NCBI GenBank assembly: GCA_946885605.1
Contig: CAMPGR010000079.1
Location: 1 to 18,069, forward strand
Length of the DNA stretch: 18,069 bases
Reading direction: 5' to 3'
Source of the DNA: an uncultured Pseudomonadota bacterium
GTDB lineage: Bacteria; Pseudomonadota; Gammaproteobacteria; Burkholderiales; SG8-41
Numbering within the stretch: position 1 is the first letter of the stretch; every line of letters begins with the position of its first letter. The position numbers were made by a program, and so were the translations under genes. The notes below the pieces were generated by a model. The model worked only from the letters and a program-made list of their open reading frames with translations. It had not been told where the DNA came from and searched no databases. This document shows, in pieces, positions 6,716 through 13,819 of the stretch.

Positions 6716-7699
6716 TCAGGCGTACGCGCTGGGCGCTGTAAGGCTCGCGCTCCGCCCCATCTCCTCCAGGAGGAAGTCCACCACCCGCTCGAACGGATCG
6801 AAACCGAATGCTTGCGCAATCGAAGGCCGAAGGTTCGAATTGGCGTTGATGTCGTAGAACATGAGTCCGTTCCGCGACTCGAGGTATTCGATCCCACCCA
6901 CATCGAGCTTTCCGGCCGCCATGATGCGCTTGCCCCAGGCGAGCGCCTGCGGCGGCACCTCCCGATATGGATAGAACTCGACCGGCGGCGCGCGTGGTTC
7001 GGCCGGAACTTCGCAGGCTCCGGATTCGCCGTCCTCCGGGTTGCATACGGGCGCCGGGCACAGATTGAACCGGCCGTGCGAGATCACCCGCATGGCATAG
7101 AGGAGCTCACCGCCGAGGAACTCCATGCGCACGATGCCTTGCGCGGGATCCGTGGGAAAGTACTCCTGCAAGAGGAGCAGGTTGTCCGGCAGCCAGTGTT
7201 CGGGATGTTGCGTGAGCAGCGCTTCCAGATGCGCAAAGCTCTCGACGAGCACGATGCGCGCCCCGCTGCCGCCCTGTTCGGGCTTGAGCAGGACCGGGAA
7301 CGGAATCTCATGTGCGCGTGCGCGGATCGCATCGATATCGTTGAACGTCCAAACCCGCGGCGCCGGCACGCCCAGCTCGCGCAGCAGCGCCGCCTGCGCG
7401 GTCTTGCTGAGTTCCAGTGCAAAGGCATCCGCGCCGTTCAATACGCGCACGCCGCGGAGTGCGAGCGCCCGCATGTAGGCGAGCGCATACGGCACGGCGC
7501 GCGCATGGCCGCGCACGTACGCCGACGGGCTCGCCTGGTTGAAGTAGAGCCGCGCAAGCGGCGCGTCGGCATCCGAGAACGCCGCCTTCTTGAGATCGAC
7601 CGCGACGTAGCAGACGCCGCACCGATCGAGGGTCTGGAAGAGCGGCTTTTGCCAGTCCGGGTGCTCGAACAGGACCGCGAGATCCGCGAGATGACTCAT
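6716..7699 (-). CDS. RimK-like ATP-grasp ligase
   Basis: A 327-residue cytoplasmic ATP-grasp protein resembling RimK and glutathione-synthase type amide ligases, which join a carboxylate (activated as acyl-phosphate) to an amine. The N-terminal domain (1-95) precedes ELSKTAQAALLRELGVPAP (K99), LLKPEQGGSGARIV (K139 and the Gly-rich ATP loop 142-148), the LLLQEYF hinge (E179), and metal ligands in FYDINANSN (D283, N285, N287). R191 and R204 may contact phosphate. A Cys-containing insertion (about 214-230, CPAPVCNPEDGESGAC) is unusual for RimK. The substrate is unknown: alpha-glutamyl or cofactor ligation are family options. An in-frame stop lies just upstream of the ATG, so the start is secure to within the first methionine, although GAAGGA sits unusually close to it. 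It is convergent with aroG. Confidence 0.8.
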   Translation of the reverse strand: MSHLADLAVLFEHPDWQKPLFQTLDRCGVCYVAVDLKKAAFSDADAPLARLYFNQASPSAYVRGHARAVPYALAYMRALALRGVRVLNGADAFALELSKTAQAALLRELGVPAPRVWTFNDIDAIRARAHEIPFPVLLKPEQGGSGARIVLVESFAHLEALLTQHPEHWLPDNLLLLQEYFPTDPAQGIVRMEFLGGELLYAMRVISHGRFNLCPAPVCNPEDGESGACEVPAEPRAPPVEFYPYREVPPQALAWGKRIMAAGKLDVGGIEYLESRNGLMFYDINANSNLRPSIAQAFGFDPFERVVDFLLEEMGRSASLTAPSAYA

Positions 7700-7827
7700 G
7701 TTCCTTCAGTCTCGGATGAGAGAGAACATGAATATTCGCGCTATAAGCGCCCCGCACCAACGACCGAAAAGTAATTTGCTTATTCGGAGCGGTTAGCGCT
7801 TTCGTGTTGCGGCAGGCACAAGCGTAT

Positions 7828-9096
7828 TCAGATACGGCGGTTGAGACCGGCGCGCTCCGCGTAGGCAAGCCAGATCACGGACCCCGCCTGAAGCAGCCAG
7901 CACGCCGCAAAAGCGATCCGGTAGCCCTCCAAAGCGTAGCGGCCATCGACGACCGGCCATAGATTGATGATAGCGCCCACGCCGGCCTGAACGGCGAAAG
8001 CGAGGAGGAACGTCACCATGTTGAGCGCGGTCACCACCCGTCCGGTCATCGCTTTGGGAAATCGCCTGGCGAGCAGCGCGTACGACAGCGTACCGAAAGG
8101 CGAGAGGCCCATGAAGAGCGTCCAGAAGAGAAGGCTCGCCCCGCCATGGCCGAGCACGATCGGAATCATGACGAGGGTGCACGCTGCACACCCGGCGATG
8201 TATGTCGCAAGCGGCGGCACACCGCGCTCCGCCAGCCGGTCCGAGAGCGTCCCCCACAGCACGCCGCCCACGCCGAACGCGCCCGCTGCGAAAAGCAGGT
8301 TCGATGCGAGCTCCGCGCGATCGAGCCCCGCCACATCGCGCATCCACGGCCCCGCCCACAGGCCAAGCAGGCTGATCGCGACGCCCTGCACGAATGCCGC
8401 GGCGCACCCGATCGACCAGAAGCCGCGATCGCGCAATATCGCCCACAGTTCCGCGACCTGCCGCCGCAGCGGCGCGTGCCGGGGAGGCGCCGACTTCTCG
8501 GGGACGAATAAGAAGATGGCGAACCTCGCCGCCACCGCATACGCGGCGAGCATCAGGAAAAGCGTGCGCCAGTCCATGAGCCGCAGCGCGAGCTCCACCG
8601 GCTTGGTGGCGGAAAGCGCGCCCAGCGCGCCGACGAGCAGCATCCAGCCGACCAACGTCGCCATGCGTTCCAGGGGGAACCACAGAACGAACGCCTTCAT
8701 CGACGACATGAGGCATACCGCCACACCGAGGCCGATCAGGGCGCGGCCCAATGTGAGCATGGGCAATTCCGACGCATACGCGAACACGACGGCGCCGAGC
8801 GCCGCCACCAACAGCATGCTCGCATTGACGCGCCGCGGCCCGTAGCGGTCCATGAGGATGCCGAGCGGAAGCTGCGCGCCCGCGAAGGCGAGGAAGTAGG
8901 CGCTGGTGAGAAATCCCAGTGCGCCTGCCGACAGTTCGAATTCGTGCGTGAGCTCGGGGAATACGACCGAGTTGACGTTGCGGAACAGGAACGAGACGTA
9001 GTAGCCGCCGGCAAATGGCAGGAATACCATGGCGAGCAGCAGACGCCCGCGCGGCGCGGCACGCGCCATCGGCGTTTGCTCGTTTGTTGCCTTCAT
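7828..9096 (-). CDS. Major facilitator superfamily transporter
   Basis: A 422-residue inner-membrane secondary transporter with about 12 hydrophobic segments. The MFS motif A in the first cytoplasmic loop is clear (GILMDRYGPRRV, after the helix containing FLAFAGAQLPL), and a partial repeat occurs in the second half (GTLSDRLAERG). The central loop (about residues 210-225, PEKSAPPRHAPLRRQ) is basic, as expected for the cytoplasmic linker between the two six-helix halves. The substrate cannot be inferred; the general pattern fits organic-anion or sugar-phosphate-like MFS importers. Start: AAGGA lies about 11 nt upstream of the ATG at 9096. It is separated by 128 bp from the ATP-grasp gene on the same strand and is divergent from the TRAP operon. 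Confidence 0.88.
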   Translation of the reverse strand: MKATNEQTPMARAAPRGRLLLAMVFLPFAGGYYVSFLFRNVNSVVFPELTHEFELSAGALGFLTSAYFLAFAGAQLPLGILMDRYGPRRVNASMLLVAALGAVVFAYASELPMLTLGRALIGLGVAVCLMSSMKAFVLWFPLERMATLVGWMLLVGALGALSATKPVELALRLMDWRTLFLMLAAYAVAARFAIFLFVPEKSAPPRHAPLRRQVAELWAILRDRGFWSIGCAAAFVQGVAISLLGLWAGPWMRDVAGLDRAELASNLLFAAGAFGVGGVLWGTLSDRLAERGVPPLATYIAGCAACTLVMIPIVLGHGGASLLFWTLFMGLSPFGTLSYALLARRFPKAMTGRVVTALNMVTFLLAFAVQAGVGAIINLWPVVDGRYALEGYRIAFAACWLLQAGSVIWLAYAERAGLNRRI

Positions 9097-9174
9097 CCCG
9101 GATTCGGTCCTTGTTGAAGCGGCAGTAGTGTAGCGGAACGCGGGTCTGCTCCCGCGCAGTATGACGACAGCGCG

Positions 9175-9203
9175 TTGACACTGGGATATGAGGCCCCTAC
9201 CAT
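9175..9203 (+). promoter_or_regulatory. Sigma70 promoter of the TRAP operon
   Basis: A consensus TTGACA (9175-9180), exactly 17 bp of spacer, and TACCAT (9198-9203). The start of transcription would be near 9210, giving a leader of about 30 nt that contains the dctP ribosome site. It is the best sigma70 match I found in the window. Confidence 0.75.
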
Positions 9204-9239
9204 CGACGGCGCCTTCACCGGGCGATGAGGAGAGAGGAT

Positions 9240-10409
9240 ATGCGCACCACCAGGAGGAGATACTTAACGTTGGTCGCCGCTGCGGCGATCATTGCGTTCA
9301 ACATGCCGGCGTCAGCGCAGCAGAAGCCCGCAGCTCAGCAAAAGCCGGCAGCGGGGCCGAAGACGCTCAAGATGCAGTCCTCGTGGCCGGCGAGCCTCAC
9401 CCTGCAGGACAACTTCCGCTTCTTCGCCGAGCGCGTGGACAAGCTGACCGGCGGGCAGCTCAAGATCGACGCCCTCGCCGCGGGACAGGTGGTGCCGGCG
9501 TTCGAAGTGCTCGACGCCACGCACAAGAAAGTGATCGACGGCGCGCACTCGGTCTCGTATTACTGGGTCGGCAAGAGCAAGGCCGCGACCCTCTTCTCCT
9601 CCACCCCGGCGGGGCCGTTCGGCATGGACACGATGGATTTCATGGGCTGGCTCTACGAGGGCGGCGGGCTCGACCTCTGGTGGGAGTTCTATCAGAAGGA
9701 GCTCAAGCTGAACGTCGTCGTGTTCCCGATTCTGCCCGCCGGCCCGCAGGCGTTCGGCTGGTTCAAGCGCCCGATCAAGAACCTCGCGGACTTCAAAGGC
9801 ATGAAGTGCCGCCAGACCGGGATCGTCGCCGAGATCTTCCAGAAGATGGGCATGCAGACCGTCAACATGCCGGGCGGGGAGATCGTGCCGTCCGCGCAGC
9901 GGGGCGTGATCGACTGCGCCGAGTGGGTGGGCGGCGTCGAGGATCTGCGGCTCGGCCTTCCGCAGGTCTACAAGTACCACTACACCCCCGGCATGCACGA
10001 GCCCAGCATCGTGGGCGAGCTCGTGATCAACGCCGACGTATGGAAAGCGCTTCCGGCGCAGCACCAGGAAGCCATCCGTTCGGCGGCGACCGAAGCCTTC
10101 CTGCGCTGGTGGGTCAAATGGCAGAAGCAGAACGCCGACGCGATGGACGAGATGCGCACCAAGTACGGCACGCAGATCCTGCGCACGCCGCCCGACGTTC
10201 TCGTCGCGTTCCTCAAAGCGTGGGACGAAATCGCGAAGGAGGAATCCGCGAAGAACCCGTTCTTCCGAAAAGTGCTGGAATCGCAGCGCGCATACGCGGC
10301 GAAGGTGGTGCCGGCGAAGCGTTTCCTCTTCCCGCCCTACTCGTTCGCCGCCAACTACTACTGGCCCGAAAACAAGCCCGCCGCGAAAGGCGACGGCAAG
10401 AAGAAGTGA
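9240..10409 (+). CDS. dctP: TRAP transporter substrate-binding protein, TakP-like DctP
   Basis: A 389-residue periplasmic receptor feeding the DctQ/DctM permease. The signal peptide has a twin-Arg-like start (RTTRRRYL) but a Sec-like hydrophobic core, cut at about ASA26/Q. TRAP receptor hallmarks are LKMQSSWP, MKCRQTGIVAEIFQKMG with R191 (the carboxylate-binding Arg of the family) and GGEIVPSAQRGVIDCAEWVGG (212-232). The EWVG segment and YHYTPGMHEP are typical of the TakP 2-oxo-acid subfamily, so 2-oxo or 2-hydroxy monocarboxylates are the likely ligands (inference). The ATG at 9240 is preferred to an in-frame ATG at 9225, because AGGAG (9228-9232) lies 7 nt before it. The C-terminus is Lys-rich. 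It is the first gene of the operon, followed by an internal terminator. Confidence 0.93.
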   Translation: MRTTRRRYLTLVAAAAIIAFNMPASAQQKPAAQQKPAAGPKTLKMQSSWPASLTLQDNFRFFAERVDKLTGGQLKIDALAAGQVVPAFEVLDATHKKVIDGAHSVSYYWVGKSKAATLFSSTPAGPFGMDTMDFMGWLYEGGGLDLWWEFYQKELKLNVVVFPILPAGPQAFGWFKRPIKNLADFKGMKCRQTGIVAEIFQKMGMQTVNMPGGEIVPSAQRGVIDCAEWVGGVEDLRLGLPQVYKYHYTPGMHEPSIVGELVINADVWKALPAQHQEAIRSAATEAFLRWWVKWQKQNADAMDEMRTKYGTQILRTPPDVLVAFLKAWDEIAKEESAKNPFFRKVLESQRAYAAKVVPAKRFLFPPYSFAANYYWPENKPAAKGDGKKK

Positions 10410-10425
10410 GGCGCGCACGACGCGG

Positions 10426-10456
10426 AAAAAAGGCGGCTCGACCGCCTTTTTTCTTT
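10426..10456 (+). terminator. Intrinsic terminator between dctP and dctQ
   Basis: Perfect 11-bp arms AAAAAAGGCGG (10426-10436) and CCGCCTTTTTT (10442-10452) with loop CTCGA, ending in a T-run. It lies 16 bp after the dctP stop and 18 bp before the dctQ start. It should reduce read-through into the permease genes, giving more receptor than permease. Confidence 0.88.
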
Positions 10457-10474
10457 GCGCTCCCGAGGTGACCG

Positions 10475-11032
10475 TTGGCTCTATACCGCGAGCCGCCACT
10501 CTCGATCCGCATCGTCCAGGCGATCGACCGTTTTACCGACGCCCTCGGCACGCTCATTGCTTGGCTCAACGTCCCGCTGGTTGCGGTCGTGGTGTACGAG
10601 GTCGCGGCCCGCTATCTCTTCGACGCGCCGACCATCTGGTCGTACGACCTCACCTACATGCTCTACGGCACCGTGTTCATGCTCGGCGCCGCCTACGCGC
10701 TGCTCAAGGGCGCGCACATCCGCACCGACTTCTTCTTCGAGAAGTGGTCGGTGCGCACGCGCGGCATCATCGACTCGGCGGCCTACATCCTGTTCTTCTT
10801 CCCTTCGCTCACGCTGTTTCTGATCGTGAGCGGCGGCGAGGCGTGGTACGCGTTCGACATCGGCGAGACCTCGGAGCAGACGCCGTGGCGGCCCCTGCTG
10901 TGGCCGTACAAGGCGGTGATCCCGCTCACCTGTCTCCTCCTCATGATCCAGGGCGTGTCGGAAACGATGAAGAGCCTTTACGCGGCGCGCACCGGGGTCG
11001 AGTTGGACCATAAGGGGAGGATAGAGGTGTGA
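10475..11032 (+). CDS. dctQ: TRAP transporter small permease, DctQ
   Basis: A 185-residue inner-membrane protein, the four-helix small permease that pairs with DctM. Hydrophobic helices lie at about 27-46, 65-85, 103-123 and 143-162. Family features are VYEVAARYLF, IWSYDLTYMLYG, GAHIRTDFFFEKW and the conserved PWRPLLWPYKAVIPLTCLLLMIQG segment before and in the last helix. It starts at a TTG (10475) with GAGG at 10465-10468, 6 nt upstream; no ATG or GTG exists in frame nearby. The stop TGA (11030-11032) overlaps a GTG that opens the 16-codon ORF leading to dctM. Expression probably depends on read-through of the terminator at 10426. Confidence 0.92.
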   Translation: MALYREPPLSIRIVQAIDRFTDALGTLIAWLNVPLVAVVVYEVAARYLFDAPTIWSYDLTYMLYGTVFMLGAAYALLKGAHIRTDFFFEKWSVRTRGIIDSAAYILFFFPSLTLFLIVSGGEAWYAFDIGETSEQTPWRPLLWPYKAVIPLTCLLLMIQGVSETMKSLYAARTGVELDHKGRIEV

Positions 11033-11079
11033 ACGGACGCGATGGCGCGCCGATCGGCCCGGGCTGGGTCGCCGTATGA
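11029..11079 (+). CDS. 16-codon coupling mini-ORF between dctQ and dctM
   Basis: GTG at 11029 overlaps the dctQ stop (GTGTGA), and its own TGA at 11077-11079 overlaps the dctM ATG (ATGA). GGGGAGG (11014-11020) sits 8 nt before the GTG, while dctM itself has no recognisable Shine-Dalgarno. The predicted peptide is MNGRDGAPIGPGWVAV. Its likely role is to carry ribosomes from dctQ to dctM by termination-reinitiation; the peptide need have no function. A less likely reading is a frameshifted N-terminal extension of dctM. Confidence 0.5.
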   Translation: MNGRDGAPIGPGWVAV

Positions 11080-12509
11080 CGGGGCTTGCCCTGCTCGGCC
11101 TCGTCATGCTGATCGTCATGATCGGCGCGATCTTCGTCGGCTTCCCGATCTCCTTTACGCTGCTTTTCCTTGCGCTCACCTTCGGCTACCTCGGGCTCGG
11201 GGAAGTGGTCTTCAGCCTCGCCTACTTCCAGACCATAGGGTTGATGAAGGAGGAGTTGCTTGCCGCGGTGCCGCTCTTCATCCTCATGGGTTACGTCACG
11301 CAGCAAGCGGGCCTCATGGAGCGGCTCTTCACCGCGTTGCGGCTCATGCTCGCTCCGGTTCGCGGGTCGCTCTTCGCCGTCGTGATCCTCACCGCAACCA
11401 TCTTCGCCATGGCAACGGGCATCGTCGGCGCCGCGGTGACCGTGCTCGGCATCATGGCCTCCCCCATCATGGTGAAGGCGGGCTACGACGCGCGGCTCGC
11501 CGCAGGGTGCATCACGGCCGGCGGCACGCTCGGCATACTGATACCGCCTTCCGTCATGCTGATCGTGATGGGGCCGGTACTGGGCGTTTCGGTCGCCGAC
11601 CTCTACGCGGCCACGGTGGGCCCGGGATTTCTTCTGGCCGCGATCTACCTCGTCTACCTGCTCGGGCGCGCGTTTCTGAATCCCGCACTCGGACCGCCAG
11701 TGCCGCGTGAAGAGCGTGTCCACAGCGCGGGCGCCATCGTGAAAGAGGTGCTGATCGGCGTGGTCCCGCTGATTGCGCTGATCGCGGCGGCGCTCGGTTC
11801 GATCCTCGCGGGGCTCGCAACGCCGACCGAGGCCTCCGCAGTGGGCGCGCTCGGCGCGATCCTGCTCGCCGTCGCGTATCGCAAGCTCACCTACGCCGGG
11901 TTCAAGGAGGCCTTGCGCGCCACGACCGCGACTTCGAGCATGGTGCTGCTCCTCGCCGTCACGTCGAACATCTTCGGCGCGGTGTTCGCACGTCTGGGCA
12001 CGGCAAGCTGGATCACCGAATCGATGCTTGCGCTGCCGCTGCCGCCGGTTGCGATGATGCTGGTCGTGATCGCGCTCATCTTCGTGCTCGGTTGGCCGTT
12101 CGAGTGGCCGGCAATCGTGCTCGTGTTCCTGCCGATCTTCTATCCCGTGATGGACGCGTTGAAGCCCGAGCTGAGCGCAGCGCTCGGCATACCGGGCGAC
12201 TTCGTGATGGTGTGGTTTGGTGCGCTGGTCGCAGTCACGCTGCAAACCGCGTTCCTCTCGCCGCCGGTCGCGATGTCGGCGTACTACCTGCGGCAGGTGG
12301 TGAGGGACTGGCCGCTCGCGACCATCTACAAAGGCATGTTCGAGTTCATGATCCTGCAGTGCGTCGCGATCGTGCTGCTCATCGTTTTCCCCGCGATCGC
12401 CACGCAGTTCCCCGAGAAGCTGCGCGAGGACAGTTCGGCGGCGACCACCGAGCAGATCGACGACAGTGCGAACCGGCTGGAGGAGGATCCGCTGAAAGGG
12501 CTGCGCTAA
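11076..12509 (+). CDS. dctM: TRAP transporter large permease, DctM
   Basis: A 477-residue inner-membrane protein, the ion-coupled large permease of the TRAP system, with about 12 hydrophobic segments. Landmarks are VPLFILMGYVTQQAG, the loop FAMATGIVGAAVTVLGIMASPIM, AAGCITAGGTLGILIPPSVMLIVMG (the GGTLGxLIPPS signature) and, in the second half, GWPFEWPAIVLVFLPIFYPV and LQTAFLSPPVAMSAYYL. The C-terminal about 35 residues are polar and cytoplasmic-looking. The start at 11076 matches the family N-terminus. It has no Shine-Dalgarno of its own and begins inside the ATGA overlap with the mini-ORF at 11029. An in-frame stop at 11022 rules out a longer ORF from within dctQ. The stop codon falls at the edge of the repeat cluster at 12513. 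Confidence 0.94.
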   Translation: MTGLALLGLVMLIVMIGAIFVGFPISFTLLFLALTFGYLGLGEVVFSLAYFQTIGLMKEELLAAVPLFILMGYVTQQAGLMERLFTALRLMLAPVRGSLFAVVILTATIFAMATGIVGAAVTVLGIMASPIMVKAGYDARLAAGCITAGGTLGILIPPSVMLIVMGPVLGVSVADLYAATVGPGFLLAAIYLVYLLGRAFLNPALGPPVPREERVHSAGAIVKEVLIGVVPLIALIAAALGSILAGLATPTEASAVGALGAILLAVAYRKLTYAGFKEALRATTATSSMVLLLAVTSNIFGAVFARLGTASWITESMLALPLPPVAMMLVVIALIFVLGWPFEWPAIVLVFLPIFYPVMDALKPELSAALGIPGDFVMVWFGALVAVTLQTAFLSPPVAMSAYYLRQVVRDWPLATIYKGMFEFMILQCVAIVLLIVFPAIATQFPEKLREDSSAATTEQIDDSANRLEEDPLKGLR

Positions 12510-12512
12510 CCC

Positions 12513-12572
12513 GGGGTCAGAGCCCCAACCTGGCGCTACCCGGGGTCAGACCCCAAGCTGGGGTCTGACCCC
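12513..12572. repeat. Cluster of GGGGTCAGACCCC palindromic repeats
   Basis: Three copies of one element. GGGGTCAGAGCCCC is at 12513-12526; a perfect inverted pair follows at 12542-12554 (GGGGTCAGACCCC) and 12560-12572, with a 5-nt loop AAGCT. The first two copies also share upstream bases (GCGCTA(A)CCC), making a 30-bp imperfect direct repeat. It fills the 75-bp gap between convergent dctM and the MetE-like gene and could act as a bidirectional transcription or RNA-end hairpin. It resembles REP-type elements; no mobility gene is nearby. Confidence 0.82.
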
Positions 12573-12584
12573 GACGCGAGACCC

Positions 12585-13616
12585 CTACGCGAGTTCCCTG
12601 CGCACCAGCGCGGCGCCCGCCGCAAGCGCGCGCAGCTTCGCTTCGGCGATCGGCCGCGCCATTGGCGCCATGCCGCAGTTGGTGCAGCCGTAGAGATGCT
12701 CGGGCGCGACGTACCGCATCGCCGCCCGCAACGTTGCCGCGACCTGGTCGGGCGTCTCCACCGCATCGCTCGCGACATCGATGGCCCCGACCAGCACATC
12801 CTTGCCCTTGAGGAGCGCGATCAGCTCGATCGGCACGTGCGAATTGGCGCATTCGAGCGATACCTGCCTGATCGTGCTCTTCGCCAGCAGCGGGAATGTC
12901 GATTCGTACTGCCGCCACTGCCCGCCGAGCGTCTTTTTCCAATCGACATTCGCCTGGATGCCGTAGCCGTAGCAGATGTGGACCGCGGTCGTGCATTCGA
13001 GACCTTCCGCTGCGCGCTCCAGCGCCGCCACGCCCCAGTCACGCACTTCATCCATGAAGACGTTGAACGCGGGCTCGTCGAACTGGATCACGTCCACGCC
13101 CAGCGCTTCCAGCTCCTTCGCTTCGGCGTTGAGCAATTCGGCGAGCGCAAAGCCGAGCTGCGCCCGATCGCGGTAGTGCTCGTCCGCGACGGTGTCCACC
13201 ATCGTCATCGGGCCGGGCAGCGTGAACTTGAGGCGGTGCGGGGTGTTCGCGCGCGCAAAGCGCACCTCCTCCGCGTGTACTGACCGGGGACGGTGAACCG
13301 GCCCGGTCACCGTGGGACAGTCGGCCTCGTAGCGGTCAGCGCGGATGCCGATGCGTTTCATGCGGCTGAAATCGACGCCCTCGATGCCTTGAAGGAAACC
13401 ATGCACGAAGTGCGAGCGCGATTGCTCGCCGTCGCCGACGATGTCGATGCCCGCCGATTCCTGCATCTTGATGGCGGCGCGCACCGCATCGCGCTTGCCT
13501 TCGGCGAGCTGCTCGCCCGGGAGCAGCCACGGCGCCCATAGCGTCTGAGGTTTCGCGAGCCACGACGGTTTCGGAAGACTTCCCGCGATGGTGGTCTGGA
13601 TGAGGGGCGGATTCAT
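12585..13616 (-). CDS. Short MetE-family (cobalamin-independent methionine synthase C-terminal domain) methyltransferase
   Basis: A 343-residue cytoplasmic zinc methyltransferase corresponding to the C-terminal catalytic barrel of MetE, without the N-terminal half (full MetE is about 750 residues). Zinc ligands are in place: H213 and C215 (AVHICYG), E255 (SLECANSH) and C314 (GCTNCGMAP). The thiol and methyl-acceptor region includes IAGSLPKPSW (10-19), GDGEQSR (61-67) and FDEPAF (179-184). Short core-MetE proteins can be folate-independent methionine synthases or other thiol alkyltransferases such as epoxyalkane:coenzyme M transferase, so the methyl donor is open. No MesX/DUF1852 partner is seen here. 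The start at 13616 is chosen because GGAGG sits 6 nt upstream and the fold begins there; an in-frame ATG at 13790 would add 58 unrelated residues. It is divergent from the amidohydrolase gene. Confidence 0.87.
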   Translation of the reverse strand: MNPPLIQTTIAGSLPKPSWLAKPQTLWAPWLLPGEQLAEGKRDAVRAAIKMQESAGIDIVGDGEQSRSHFVHGFLQGIEGVDFSRMKRIGIRADRYEADCPTVTGPVHRPRSVHAEEVRFARANTPHRLKFTLPGPMTMVDTVADEHYRDRAQLGFALAELLNAEAKELEALGVDVIQFDEPAFNVFMDEVRDWGVAALERAAEGLECTTAVHICYGYGIQANVDWKKTLGGQWRQYESTFPLLAKSTIRQVSLECANSHVPIELIALLKGKDVLVGAIDVASDAVETPDQVAATLRAAMRYVAPEHLYGCTNCGMAPMARPIAEAKLRALAAGAALVRRELA

Positions 13617-13696
13617 GCTGATCCTCCATGCTCGCGGCGCGTCACGTGTGCGTAGCACATAGTACACCACGGGATTGCGTTGCATCGAATCCCTAA

Positions 13697-13708
13697 GCAA
13701 GCGCTTGC
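13697..13708. promoter_or_regulatory. Candidate LacI-family operator palindrome
   Basis: GCAAGCGCTTGC is a perfect 12-bp palindrome with the central CG typical of LacI/PurR-family operators. It lies in the 203-bp divergent gap, 81 bp from the MetE-like start and 112 bp from the amidohydrolase start. No LacI-type regulator gene is in the window. Confidence 0.3.
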
Positions 13709-13819
13709 GCGCGCCGGCAGTTGGAATAAGATTCTGCATCCCACAACGCAGGTAAGAATCGCGCGCGGCCGAGAAGTCGTGCGCATCCACGATAAGGCGC
13801 CATCAAAGGAGCACTTTTC

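Noticed and set aside
7738..7750. GCGCTATAAGCGC palindrome before the ATP-grasp gene
   Set aside because: Short 5-bp arms in a 128-bp gap; it could be an operator, but nothing else supports this and it may be chance.
7793..9181. 462-codon minus-strand ORF overlapping the MFS gene in another frame
   Set aside because: The product is Arg/Ala/Gly-rich without any domain, while the overlapping frame gives a full 12-helix MFS protein.
10941..12245. 434-codon minus-strand ORF opposite dctM
   Set aside because: Its product is a low-complexity run of His, Asp, Glu, Arg and Gln, typical of the antisense frame of a GC-rich membrane-protein gene. The plus-strand frame is a clear DctM.
13617..13790. 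58-residue N-terminal extension of the MetE-like protein
   Set aside because: The ATG at 13616 has GGAGG at 6 nt and starts at the expected domain edge; the extension has no family similarity and covers the likely promoter and palindrome.
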